A stretch of DNA of 64,000 nucleotides, taken from Delphinus delphis. Its lineage: Eukaryota; Chordata; Mammalia; Artiodactyla; Delphinidae. The first letter of the stretch is position 1. Each line of letters starts with the position of its first letter. The position numbers were made by a program, and so were the translations under genes. Positions 24,331-35,907 of this stretch are shown in pieces. The notes under the pieces were generated by a model. It saw only the letters and a program-made list of their open reading frames with translations, had not been told where the DNA came from and ran no database searches. The DNA lies in NCBI RefSeq assembly GCF_949987515.2, contig NC_082701.1, positions 36,225,755-36,289,754 of the forward strand. The letters run 5' to 3'.

Positions 24331-25179
24331 TGGGCCACATTCACAAATGGGTTACATTTTTTTTAACAGTGGAACACACTTTTGATATGATCATGGAAGG
24401 ATTACATTTATTTTAGCAATAATAACACCTCTCAAGAAGACATTAATTTCATTTTGTGATGACAATCTGTATTTTGAACTAGCCAAATCCCAGATGATTG
24501 ATGTCTTATGGACAAAATATTAAGACAGTGGACTCAAGGACATATTGTTATGTGGATAATTTGACATCATGGAAGAGGCATAATCCTGAATCTCCACCTT
24601 TGGGATAGGATATAATTAGTTTCATTTATTCCTGAAATCAATATTTCTGTATTTCTTAATTGGGATCTGCCTTTTAGAGGCACATTTGCATTTTAGTATC
24701 TCTTCATCTTATTCTTTGATTTTTTTTTTTTCTGTTAACCCAAACTTGGAGATATTTTTTCATTCAGTACCATGAATATCAAGTGTCTCTGGCAGTTATT
24801 GCTTTTAAGCAGCTTTTCCTATAATCACCATCACAAGCAGTAAACTCATAAAAGTTGTCAAAATGATGGATGCCTCTCCCCAATGACCCTTGATGCCTCC
24901 AACATACTGAGCTCTGTGGAGATGGAAAATGAGGAATCACACGTAAAACAATCTGGAGCAAGAGTGAAGCACAATCATTCTGACCAAAAACTTAAAAGCT
25001 CTTTCATTTAAGAAAACAAACTTGAAAGAAAGAAAGAAAGGGAAGATAATACATGTTATTTCTAAGTAAACACCATTTGGATGGTCCTTTATATAAAGAG
25101 GCACTATGCTCTGAGGCCAAGGTAACACAAGAGAAGGAAAAGAAGGATGGAAATGAGCATTGTCATTGCTCTCTACTAT
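24331..25179. other. AT-rich unique DNA, nothing recognised
   Basis: It contains a 12-T run near 24720. No exon or repeat family is recognised. Confidence 0.4.
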
Positions 25180-25354
25180 TTGAAGGACACATACTCATCA
25201 CAATCACCCTACAACATATGTATTATTCCTCCCTTTTCTTTTTAATATATGATGATACAGAGCACAAAAAAAATTTAAGCAACTTTCCAAAAGTCATTAG
25301 CAAATAGATATCAGGAACAGAATTTAAAACCAAAGTATCTAATTTCCAAGCTAG
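25180..25354 (-). mobile_element. MIR, inverted
   Basis: The + strand reads CATACTCATCACAATCACCC, 'GATGATACAGAGCACAAA' and AGCAACTTTCCAAAAGTCA, the reverse complement of the MIR core. Confidence 0.5.
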
Positions 25355-25460
25355 TTATCAGGATTGAATTAATTAACATTTGTAAACACCCAAAACACAA
25401 ATTTTCTGGCACATACTCTGTGTTCACAGAATTGTAGTATTATCATTGTTATTATACCAT
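25355..25460 (+). mobile_element. MIR 3' fragment
   Basis: Directly abutting the inverted MIR, TCAGGATTGAATTAATTAAC, TTCTGGCACATACTCTGTG and a TATTATCATTGTTATTAT end match the MIR 3' half. Confidence 0.45.
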
Positions 25461-25519
25461 TCATTGCCTGCAACATTTGAGAACGCCTCAAATTTGGGAC
25501 CTGTTACCATGATGCTTAG

Positions 25520-25640
25520 CAAACATTTGAGGAACTTGTACTCTGTGCCAGAAAATTAGTGTCTAAAATAAGTTTCTTGCCCCTCATGTAGTTTACAATG
25601 TAGTGGGCAACATGAACACTTTACAAGAAAACAAACAAAT
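25520..25640 (-). mobile_element. LINE-2 3' end, inverted
   Basis: ACTTGTACTCTGTGCCAG, 'GCCCCTCATGTAGTTTACAA' and 'AACAAACAAATG' read as the inverted L2 3'UTR. Confidence 0.5.
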
Positions 25641-26084
25641 GTACAGTAAAAAATCAGGACCAATCTTTGGCTCAGGTCTTCATTACCATGTAAACAAATT
25701 CATTTTAACATTGAATATATATTCTCCCTGCTCACACAGGATTTTAATCTCTGACAAATCCCTTATCTCTCCCTGACATGTCTGAGAATACCAAAGGGTT
25801 ATTCACTAATGTTTTTGAACAATATGAATTTGCTTGTTGTTGCCACTTTCCTACCAGGTTTGTATTATTTCTCCACCATATCCCCCAGACATTGTCTAAA
25901 CCACTGAAGTTCCTGTTCTCATAGATCACCAGCCTCATGGGGGTATAGCCTCCAATGGGCCTTCAAAGCTGCAGACCACTTTTTGACTGTAATGACAATA
26001 TGTTACTTTGGTCTTAACTGAGCCAGAGACAAATCTCTGTTCTCATCAGATTTGGTAAACATACACCTTTTTTCATGGAACTGG

Positions 26085-26225
26085 TCAGGACCCAGAGCCA
26101 TATCCTCCCTCTTTTGTCCTTATTTATCCAACATTCTTGGCACTTGGATCTCTAGTATCCACATATTGCATAAGACTGACCTAGAGTAGACTTCACAGTA
26201 AATATTTAGTGAATAAATTTTCTGT
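26085..26225 (+). mobile_element. LINE-2 3' end
   Basis: CTGACCTAGAGTAGAC followed by CAGTAAATATTTAGTGAATA matches the L2 tail ('...tcaataaatatttgttgaat'). Confidence 0.45.
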
Positions 26226-26950
26226 GTTTAGGGAAAAAATAGAAAATGAGAAATATAGACATGTTTGGAACAGTTACAGTGGTGGATATGAATAGTCTTT
26301 TCAAATTCTTTTAGAAGTCCAATTGCTGACTCACTGTAGAGAAAAATGTTGATTACCTGTGAGTCTTTTGGAGATTTCCACTGTGTAAAGATTAGTTTGT
26401 ACCATAAAAGTGGAAATGTATATCTTCTTTAAGTATCTTAAAGCTATACGATTATGTGAGAGGTTATGACCTGCAATTGTAATTATGGTTGTCATCAATC
26501 ATCCTGGAAAAAGGAGGCCAGCAACTATAAATACTTCATGGGATGTAATGGTTTTAAAATGACTTTTAGAAGACTTATTCAAAGGAAAGGAAGTAGAATG
26601 CTAATTTTAAAAAGTGATTTTAAAAAAAGGATATAGAAATGCCCATTATTAACCTGGTTGTTTAATCTCAAAAATTATACCATAATTATCTGGCTATTCC
26701 TAATGTTTTCAACTCTAAAAATACCACACTATTCCAATGAACTCAGCTTGTGTTTGAACTAGTGGGGGCTAAAACTAATGATAAATGCTAAGCTATAAGT
26801 CAAGTCCCTTTCCTGTCCTCCAAAGATTATAGGGTGAAATGTAAAACTGTAAAACTTTCACATTTATTTATCAGTATTCCTCTTCTGGCAGTTAACATTT
26901 TGTATTTTATATATTATGTTTACTTTTTATCGCTCCTTTAACTGTAAGCA
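26226..26950. other. AT-rich unique DNA, nothing recognised
   Basis: No repeat, exon or RNA gene is recognised. Confidence 0.4.
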
Positions 26951-27160
26951 ACACAATATAGCACACAAGGGAAAAAGAAAGAGTTTTAGGAGTTAGTTCT
27001 GGCTCCATGTCTACCAAACGTACAAACTCATATGAGTTATTCAGTTTGTTCACCTGTCAAATAAGAACACGTTTCCTCATCACAGTGCTGTGAGAATACA
27101 ATGAATAAGCAATATATGTGAAAAAACAAAACATCATATCTGGTTAAAATAGGTATTTTT
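26951..27160 (+). mobile_element. MIR SINE
   Basis: TTAGGAGTTAGTTCTGGCTCC, shortened here to 'GGAGTTAGTTCTGGCTCC', then GTTATTCAGTTTGTTCACCTG, seen as 'TATTCAGTTTGTTCACCTG', and 'GTGCTGTGAGAATACAATG' follow MIR order. Confidence 0.55.
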
Positions 27161-28309
27161 AAAATCTGTCCCCTTTCTCTATATTGGCGCCTAGAGGAAA
27201 ATATGTGTATCTGATTTATATTACAGCTATCATTAACAGCAGCCCTGTGACTTGGAAGTGTCTGGCACCAGTAATATTTATAGAATGAAAAAAAAATGAG
27301 GAAATAAACAAACTACTTCCTGAAATTCAAGAAAGGTTAAAGGCATTGTTATCTTCAGAATTCTCTGATTTAGAGGTGCAATTTAAATTCATGGAATTTG
27401 AGTCATTTTACCACATGTAAAAACTTTACATAAGAGCATTATTTTATGAACTTCAGATAAAGTGGTGCACAAAAAATTTTATGAACTTCAGATAAAATGG
27501 TGCACAAAAAATTAAATTAATTGTTTTTCCATGTTCTATGGGTGTCTTGGGTGATCTATTTCCATTGATTTAATATAAAGAAAAAAATCATCAGAAGGTG
27601 ACAACATTTTTTTCAAAACTCTTTGAACTAAGTATGGTAAGTTATCCCATAGCAAAATAACTTTAACATTTGAATAATGTAATTGGCCCAAACTATTCAC
27701 CTATATACATCAAAACAGCAGTTTTCTGGAAATACCATATTTATATACACAAGGGATGTTGGTCAATTATACAGGTGAAAGAGTCGTTCAAGTCAATTTC
27801 TAATATACACAGTTGAAATGTTACTTTATCTGGAGACATTATGCAATATGAATTATTCAGTAGATGCTATATGCATATTTTTACATTTTCTATAAGCATT
27901 TTTACTGTCATTTTAAATGATTTTTTTAGTCACAATTTTACTAGTACAAGAAATCTCATAAAACAAACTATTAAAAAGGTGACTACACCTGCTTATAACT
28001 TGTTTATATACTAAAAAGACCATTACATTCTAGTGTTACTTATTTCAAGTAGTAATAACAGCATATAGTAACAGTGAAGATCCTTATTCTTCCTTTTGTA
28101 GATGGCTCCTTTTTTTTATGTATTTGTGTAATGTATACTGTAGAAGATAAGACTACCTCTCTGATATTCAAGTTAACCCTAAAAAGTTACCTTTTAATTA
28201 GCTTATCAGAAATACCAACTTCCATATAGGTACATTTGATGATATAACCACAATCAAGACAATTTTAATATTCCAAATTAATCTTATTCAGGACAACAAA
28301 AATGACCTA
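27161..28309. other. AT-rich unique DNA with one short tandem duplication
   Basis: Nothing is recognised apart from the 35-bp tandem duplication at 27442-27511. Confidence 0.4.
27442..27511 (+). repeat. Two-copy 35-bp tandem duplication
   Basis: TTTTATGAACTTCAGATAAA followed by a TGGTGCACAAAAAA end occurs at 27442-27476 and again, directly adjoining, at 27477-27511. One base differs (AAAGTGG versus AAAATGG). It is not part of any repeat I recognise. Confidence 0.9.
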
Positions 28310-28430
28310 TTCTGAATTCCATGCTAAATGCTAGGAAAGTGAAGATGAATATAATATAAACTCTGCTCTCAAGTATCTCACAGAACTTATAGTATATCGG
28401 ATATATATTACAACCAGTAAACCTAATTAT
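28310..28430 (-). mobile_element. LINE-2 3' fragment, inverted
   Basis: CCATGCTAAATGCTAGGAAAG, shortened to 'ATGCTAAATGCTAGGAAAG', then 'ACTCTGCTCTCAAGTATCTC' and CAGAACTTATAGTATA match the inverted L2 3' region. Confidence 0.45.
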
Positions 28431-29550
28431 TGATTCTATATGAAAGAATAAAATCATTGAAAAATTGTAATGTAATTTAGCACAATATGTTTTTTAAATC
28501 CTAAAAATTTGTAAAGGGTAGTTATTCCTCTACAAAACAGAATCTCCCATGAGTAGTAAGTTAAAATAATTTAATAGACATCTATGTTGGTTGAGGGGAA
28601 AAAGATGGGGGATTTGGGGTTTTCTCCTTCACAGCATACCATTTTAGGGAAATATAGAATCTAGTTTACTGTTTTGTGCTCTAAAGGTAGTTACAATTAC
28701 CTGAAGTAAAGGATCTGTACTGGAAATAATTTCCAGGTGCAAATGCTGATTAACAAAAAGGACAGAAAGTTTAAAATGAGGTTCCTCTCCTGATGCTATG
28801 ACCATTCTCTTCTGAGAGCTTTTGAAATGCTTGGTTCCTACAACCACATGCCTTATAGAAGTCTTCCTTGAGTTTTGGAAGTGGAGGACAGAGAAGTATA
28901 ATGAAAGGTATATTATTCTCTCTTTTAAGGTTAAAAAAAAATGGCTCACAGTACACAGGTCATTGAAAATACCAGGAAAATGAACAACTGACTTTGGCTG
29001 AAAAAGGAACATGATAAAATAGAAAAGACCTTTGAAAGTCAGACCCTCATTTTGCTAGACCTTCATTTTTGCATACATTTCAAGAATATAAAGGAAACTC
29101 TCCAAACAGAGAAATGGAGGCAAAAAGAAGGCAAAAGCAAACTCAATCAGTACCTACTTTTTATAGTGAACCCAGGTTTAAGGATGTCAGAATGGTAATG
29201 GAAGCTGCTTCATTACATGCTGGAAGAGAAGTTGGTGTGAACACGTGGAAGTTCCTTCTACAGGATGTTTTTAGAAATAATTTTCAGCAAAGACCGCATC
29301 AAAAAGAGTAGCTCGTTCAAGCTAAATACTCTGTTTGGAGTTGTTATGGTTATATTTGTGAAAAATAATCATAGACAGTCTACTGTATATGAAAATGAGG
29401 CAGTTTTGTCAGTAATCGGCTTGAAGCATGGAAAACAGGCAGCTTTTAGAAATAAGTACTGTATTCTGGGAAGTGCTCTGTGTAAATCAAGAGGCATATG
29501 TTCCTGAAATCTTCCTGAACAGACACATACACATACACAGCTAAACTGTA
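28431..29550. other. Unique DNA, nothing recognised
   Basis: No exon, RNA gene or repeat family is recognised. Open frames of up to 122 codons show no family resemblance. Confidence 0.4.
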
Positions 29551-29690
29551 AATCACTAACATTTGTGGGGTACTTACTATGTACCAGCGACTATTCTGAT
29601 TTTTCATGAATTAAACCATTTCAATCTCAATACAGCCATATGAAATAAGTTGTTACTATCTTCACCTAGTAAATGATGGAAGCAGAAGTT
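29551..29690 (-). mobile_element. MIR, inverted
   Basis: ACATTTGTGGGGTACTTACT, ATGTACCAGCGACTATTCTG and a 'CAATCTCAATACAGCCATATGA' like stretch form the inverted MIR tail. Confidence 0.6.
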
Positions 29691-30143
29691 TTATCTAGAT
29701 GAACTTGCTTTAGAATATATATATATGTACACATAGGTACAGAATGTAACTAAAAATACACACACACTAGAGTATAACATTCTAGATATTTATTAGGAAT
29801 CAATAATTTTGAAGAGAAAGGAGGGTCAGTGGGAACAATCAGAGATAAAAGAATTGCCATTTAGACCCTGCCAATTCGGCAAGGAGCTTTGGAGTATAAT
29901 AATGTCCTGTATCTGGTCAAAATGACTGAGACTTTATACCCCCACCTTGCTCGATTACTGGTTCTGGCCTGCTCCTGGTAGGGCATGATTTTGGGTGGAG
30001 CGAATCTCTGCAACTGAAGTAAACCCAGGACAACTGGAGACTGCTGATGCATTGCTCATGACTGGGCTACAAATTCTTCCTTGAAGAGGAATCCGGGAGA
30101 CACATCTATATGTCTACATGTCTACACCCCACCACATGCATGC

Positions 30144-30224
30144 ACACACACACACACATACTCACATATACACACTGTGAATGTCTATGTAGATGTATGG
30201 ATATACATATATATGTATATATGG

Positions 30225-30288
<64 letters not shown>
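30144..30288. repeat. Compound microsatellite (AC)n(AT)n
   Basis: A short AC run at 30144-30158 is followed by TA/TG-rich sequence, then about 17 AC units at 30229-30262 and about 13 AT units at 30263-30288. The tract is uninterrupted and likely variable in length between individuals. Confidence 0.95.
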
Positions 30289-30290
30289 GA

Positions 30291-32949
30291 TTTATAAACA
30301 TACAAAGCATTTGGTAGAATTATATATACTTTTTGAAAGTCTGCCTATCATTTTGTCCTTGGAAAACCACCTCTCCCCAAATTCATGAAGTTTTTAAGAA
30401 GCTGACAATCAATTACATGAGACAGAAAGTTATATTACAATAAACATTGATAACTGCTACAGTGTACAAACTTCTGAATCAAACTTATGTAAAATCCAAT
30501 ACAGATATTCATGGTTGGTGAGTGGCCTACTGGGCCACTTAATTCAGGAATTAAGGCTTCTTTCTAGTTTCTCAAAATTGTCTCTAGTCAGCTGGTGGAT
30601 AAAAAAGAGAGTAGAGTAGTGTTTGGTAAGTTTATGTGAATGAGGATTGGAAGAGAGGGACTTTGCTTCCATTGACCAAAACTCAATCACTTGTCCACAT
30701 ATAAATGGAAGGGAAGCTTGAATATATAATTTAGCTCTGCATCCCTCACCAAAGGAAAAAGCGTTTGTTGAAAATAGTAATTTCTGCCAAAGCAGGGTGA
30801 TTCCAACCTGATCAATATTAGTGTCCTATCTCCTGAATTACAGTGATTGGTCCAAGAGGTGAGACTATAATTCAATCAGTCAATCAGCTGATTGCTAACA
30901 ATCTATCAAATGTAGGAACAAAGACTATTAATCTCCCTTCAATTGCTAAGTTTCATATATATGAAATTACACAACCAAGTGTCTATCTTCCCCAGACACA
31001 TGGAGGAATTCTATCTACAGTCAGAGAGCAAAAGCCCAACATACAGGAGAAATTTAAATAGAGAGGTACAAAGAGAAATTGGAAAATTGATAAATGCCCC
31101 CAATGACGTTTATTGAGCCCCTTGAATCCAGCCATTTTTAAGACACAATGGTATCTCAGTTACATAAGTCAATAAGTTGCCTCATCTCCTGAAGCAAGTT
31201 GATTTGGGTTTCTGTCATTTGTCAACATAAAGGAACTTCATACATATTTCTACCAAGGTTGTAATTTCAAGATAGTAGAAAAATATTGGTAGTACATTGG
31301 TAACTTTCTACAATCTTGAAAAGTTCTAAAACAGAGAAAATCTTCTGCCAAATTTCCCCTTCTACTCAGGTTCAGAGAAGCCAGTTCTTTGTGAAATAGA
31401 GTCTACTGCTGTTCTTCCCTTTCTTTAATTTGGTACAAGCAAAACAGGACAAAACATAGTGAGATATAAAATTGAGACCCAGGAAAAGTCATGAAAAATT
31501 TAGAAGACTGAATGAACCACGACTTTCTCAAATATGCTATACACTGAAAAAGAAAAGTATCAATCACCCCTATTTTAAAGCCATTCATTAGGAAGCAGAC
31601 TCTATTGGAAATCAGAGTCCATTTGTTATTCTATTCCAGTCTATTGTTAAATTTTCCTGAAGGCAGAGACTAACATAAAAGGGTTTCAACAGGAGGCTGG
31701 GCAGAAGACCAGGTTGAACACTAAGACCTATTGTTAAGATAGATATCCTTAATGTGGGCTCCAGATAAAAAAAGACTAACAATGTTTTTACTCTTTGTTA
31801 CTAGCTCATAGTATTCTCATTAAGCAATCTAACTGGTGTTTACTGGAGTTGTGAGTGGCTCCTTTTGTGAGAGAAATCCCAGGACTGTTCAGCAGTCTAT
31901 GACAATTTCCAAACTATATAACCATGACATCAGAAAGTAGTGAAGCTACACAAAAAGTAATCCTCATATACTTCCTGTCAACCATGATGATGACCAACAA
32001 GAAATATGGGAGTTCCTTCTAGCATGTGGGATCTTTGACTGCCAGATTGGCTGACCAAGGAACTTACTCTAATGGTAAGGCAGACTAAATAGACTAACAA
32101 TCGCTGTGTGATTGTTTTATGTCTTCCATTTTCTGTAAGGGAGTCTGCATTGTATTTGTCTTGACTTAATGCACTTCGAATATGTTAGAGAAAGTTAGAT
32201 TTATGATTTGGCCATAGGTTGAATAATATGATGATCTACAGTTGAATCTGACCAAGAGAAATTTACCCTAGATTCAGAGATTCTAAACATGGGACTAGAG
32301 AAAAAATATGACTTTGAATTGTCCACTTTAGGGAAGAGCTGAGTACATTTGGATTAACTTCACAGTAAGCATATGTATTTTTAAATTATGTGAAAAGGAA
32401 GAGGATGTCTATATTTTTATGGCCAAATGGTGGTATATAGTGCAGATGCAGTATTTATTTCCTTTCCAGCATTCCTTTGGGGAACTCTGTACATTCTCGA
32501 CAGTTTTCTTAGTATAGTCAGTATAGTCAGTTATGGTGATCAGGCCCTGGACCCTTATGGTACATGATATAATGTACCATGCTCAATATTAATATACCAT
32601 TTCCCTGGTAACAATTAATATGCCATTTCCCTGGTAACAATGACTGATCTAAGATATAGGAAAATTAATCAAGTGGAACTATTAAAGAGGGAATGAGGCC
32701 AAGACACAGGGGTAAGCATAACCAAGAGATAAAGAATACAATGGTGCAAAATCCACTGCTTTTAAATACTGTGCTTCTAAACACTGTGATTCTTGAGGTC
32801 AATATATTACTGGATTTTCCTGTTTCATTTAGCAGTCAATTATCTTTTTTCCTCAGCTAACTGGAGTTGGGTTTCTTTCAACTGCAATTGAAAGAACTCT
32901 AATTAATATAGAGATATACATATATCCATACATATAAACATACATTTAG
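30291..32949. other. Long unique stretch, nothing recognised
   Basis: These 2.6 kb hold no repeat I can name, apart from the 26-bp duplication at 32589-32640. The longest open frames are under 75 codons and look random. Confidence 0.4.
32589..32640 (+). repeat. Two-copy 26-bp tandem duplication
   Basis: TTAATATACCATTTCCCTGG plus TAACAA at 32589-32614 is repeated at 32615-32640 with one change (ATACC to ATGCC). It is not part of a recognised element. Confidence 0.9.
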
Positions 32950-33085
32950 CACATGCATATGCTAATATAGCATAGGGGTTTAGAGTATGTACTTTGGAGT
33001 CAGACTATCCTGAATTCTAATGCCAGTTCTGTTCTTAACCATAGTGCTTACAATGTAGAAGGTAATTAATCATCATTATCATTTT
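32950..33085 (+). mobile_element. MIR SINE with internal deletion
   Basis: GGGTTTAGAGTATGTACTTT, GGAGTCAGACTATCCTGAAT and TGCCAGTTCTGTTCTTAAC form the MIR 5' part. It jumps to GTGCTTACAATGTAGAAGG and ends CATCATTATCATTTT. Confidence 0.6.
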
Positions 33086-33464
33086 ATTCACATAAATTCT
33101 AATATGCATACTCATATATATTCTCACCTCTTGCTTGAGTAATGCTTAATTCATTTTCAAAGAATATTAAAATTACTCCTCTTTTCAAAATGTGTCTCTG
33201 AAAGTTGGTATTGTGAGATTCTAAGTTTTAAGCCTCTCCATCTCCTCACCACTCAAAAAGTCTAGGATATTGTGATAAATGAGCTAAGTGGATGGTGGAT
33301 GCCATTTTCCTGGGACACAAAAAGGAGATGCTTGCAAAGTAACTCACAAAAACAAATATCCTTATTTCCACTGACAGTTTTGGGATGCTTTACAACTGAG
33401 CAGAACAAAGTTTGGTTTGTTTTTAAATTAATAAATTTAATTTTGTTTTAAACAAAATTGATAA

Positions 33465-33583
33465 TAGAGAGTCTCCCAGGCTCAGATTCAAAAGGTCTAG
33501 ACTCATCTCTATCAAGCCTAAGGTATGTTATAGAACCTCTCTTAAATGTTGCTCAATCATTTATAAAGTGGGAATAATATCTG
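33465..33583 (+). mobile_element. MIR fragment
   Basis: 'GCTCAGATTCAAAAGGTCTAG', shortened by one here, then AGAACCTCTCTTAAATGTTG and TTTATAAAGTGGGAATAATA match MIR core blocks. Confidence 0.45.
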
Positions 33584-33631
33584 ACTTGCAGATTGTCAAA
33601 ATCACCGAAAATAAAACGGAATGGGGAGAGT

Positions 33632-35034
33632 GGAGATCAAGATGATGGAATACACGAACATGAAACTCACCTCTTCCCACAAATAATCAAAATACATATA
33701 TATATATATAGAACAATTCTCACAGAATCAGGACAGGACATGAACCCCTGGGAGGGAACTGTGAAAGAAGAAAGATTCCCTCACCTTGGGAACAACTGGG
33801 ACAGATAAGGGGTTTCAGGGGATCAGAGGAGAGTGAAGAAACTGGCTTGTGTCAGGCAGGACAGAGAGAGGCCAACTCAGATGGTCCTGGCCTTCTTGCT
33901 GCACGTCCCAACCAAAGACATACACCTGATGGTGTTCATGGTTTGTAGGTGCTGCAGCTCAGGCTTCAGTGGACAGATCTTGAGAGAGGACTCAACTTGG
34001 CTGCATGGAGACAACCTGAAGGGCCTGGAATGTCATTGGGCTGCAACAGGGGTTGTGTGCCTGATGGAGTCTGGGTCCACCATAGTACCCCATTGTCCAC
34101 ATTTGCATTAAAGGGGACATGACTCTGCTATAGCAGCCTCATTCTCAGCATGCTCAGAGCAGGCACAGCTCTGCTTCCAGGAGCTCTGGAGTGCACAAGT
34201 GCTGATAGGTTTCCTACATGTAGAGGCAGGGCTGAAATCTGAGCCAATTCCAGGTGACTGCAGGAATTCTGCAGATTTACAGGCAGCTTTGTGAGTGCAG
34301 GGCCTGAAGGACATCTGAACAGATTACTGGTGCTTCTGTAGCTGGGACAAGTCTGGCATCAGCAGCAGTGGGCTTTGCAGGTGTGTGCATGCAGAGGTGG
34401 GGCTGGGGTCTGGGCTATTTCCAGTGCTCTCACAGAGGGCCCAGGTGCATACTACAGTGGGTGCTGGTGGATTTGCACCAGCAGATTTACACTGGTGGCT
34501 TTTTAAGCACAATGCCTGGTTGATTGCCTGTATTCTTACAACAGAGGCAGGACTGAGGGCAGTGCCAACAACAGTGTTCTTTGTGAGTACACACAATGGG
34601 TGACACATGACATCACAGAGTTTACTTCCCCCCAGTGGACAGCTCCTTCAGAGGAATACTCAGTGTCACCTTTCCCAGCAGGAATGTTCCAGTCCTGCCT
34701 ACCTCATGCTGTATCTTAAAACTGGATCTAAGGGCTTTACTCAAACAATTGGGAAGGAGAACCTGCCTCTGACAGGGTTGTTACAACCACAGAGCAAAGA
34801 GGAGACCCTGTCCAAAATCAGGCTCTGGTCACCAAGGCACAAATCACACCCCCTATCAAGGGGATAACAACAAGCACAAACTGAGAAAAGACATGACAAG
34901 CATCCATACCAAAAACAGGCCTTGCATTAGACTCACACAGATTACACAGGGAAGCTTCCACATAAAAACAACTCTTTGAGACCACAGTAGATAACTCATT
35001 CTCCTAAACTCATAGTCACAAAATTTTAAGTAAA
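33632..35034 (+). other. L1-D 5'UTR with degenerate tandem units
   Basis: This is a G-rich leader. Related segments recur at 34222 (AGAGGCAGGGCTGAAATCTG), 34393 (AGAGGTGGGGCTGGGGTCTG) and 34543 (AGAGGCAGGACTGAGGGCAG), 171 and 150 bp apart. This suggests old 150-170-bp monomers. Open frames here are not genes. Confidence 0.6.
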
Positions 35035-35907
35035 ATGAATAAGCAGAAAAATTGTTCTCAATTAAAAGAGCAAGAGAATTCCCCTGAAAAAACAAACAAC
35101 AGAAAAGACCTCTCCAGTCTACTAGACCTGGAATTCAAAAAGGAGGTAATAAAAATACTCAAAGAAATAAGAAAGGCTATCAATAGAAATGCAGATCACT
35201 GTAACAAGGAATTAGAAACTAAAAAGAGGGACCAAACAAAATTAGAAAACTCAATTGCTGAGGTGGATACCAAGATGAAGGCAATAAATAGCAAACTAAA
35301 TAATGCAGAAGAATGAATAAGTGATCTGAAAGACAGAATGATAGAAATCACCCAATCAGAACAGCATACAGAAAGACAAATAAAAAATAATAATACAAGC
35401 ACTATATTAGAACTATGGGATAATATAAAGTGTGCCAATGTATGTATAATTCCAAAAGAAGAGGAGGGGGTCAAAAATGTGTTTGAGGAAATTATAGCCA
35501 AAAACTTCCCAAAGCTAAAGATGGAAACATATGTCCAGATACAAGAACACAAAGGGTCCAAACAAGATGAACCCAAACAGACCCAAACAAAGACACATTA
35601 TAATTAAAATGGCAAAAGTTAAAGAGAGGATTTTAAAGGCAGCAAGAGAAAAACAGAGCTAGTAACAAGGGGTCCCCCATAAGGCTATCAACTGATTTCT
35701 CTACAGAAATGCTGCAGGCCAGAAGGGAGTGACAAGATATATTCAAAGTCCTGAAAGGGGAAAATCCTGAAACCTAGGACATTCTACCCAGCAAGACTAA
35801 CATTTAGAATAGAAAGAGAGATAAAAAATTTCTGAGACAAGCAAAAACTAAAAGAATACAACAATGCTAAACCTATCTTAAAAGAAATACTGAAAGGTCT
35901 TCTCTAA
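35035..35907 (+). pseudogene. LINE-1 ORF1, decayed (L1-D)
   Basis: The ATG at 35035 opens 93 residues with a coiled-coil character (EFKKEVIKILKEIRKAINRN, KLENSIAEVDTKMKAINSK). An in-frame stop lies at 35314-35316, where the sequence suggests a lost Trp codon (TGG to TGA). The same frame resumes at 35338 with LELWDNIKCANV and EEIIAKNFPKLK, then stops again at 35605-35607. It ends in frame with ...KEILKGLL and a TAA at 35905-35907. The span of about 290 codons is normal for the family. The frame is conserved end to end, so the damage here is mostly point mutation. Confidence 0.82.

Noticed and set aside
30110..30388. His/Thr and Ile/Tyr repeat frame
   Set aside because: It is a translated (AC)n(AT)n microsatellite.
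32511..32532. AGTATAGTC repeated twice near 32515
   Set aside because: Two copies of about ten bases are within chance in AT-rich DNA.
33421..33460. Palindrome AATTTTGTTTTAAACAAAATT-type
   Set aside because: Short and AT-only; common by chance in this base composition.
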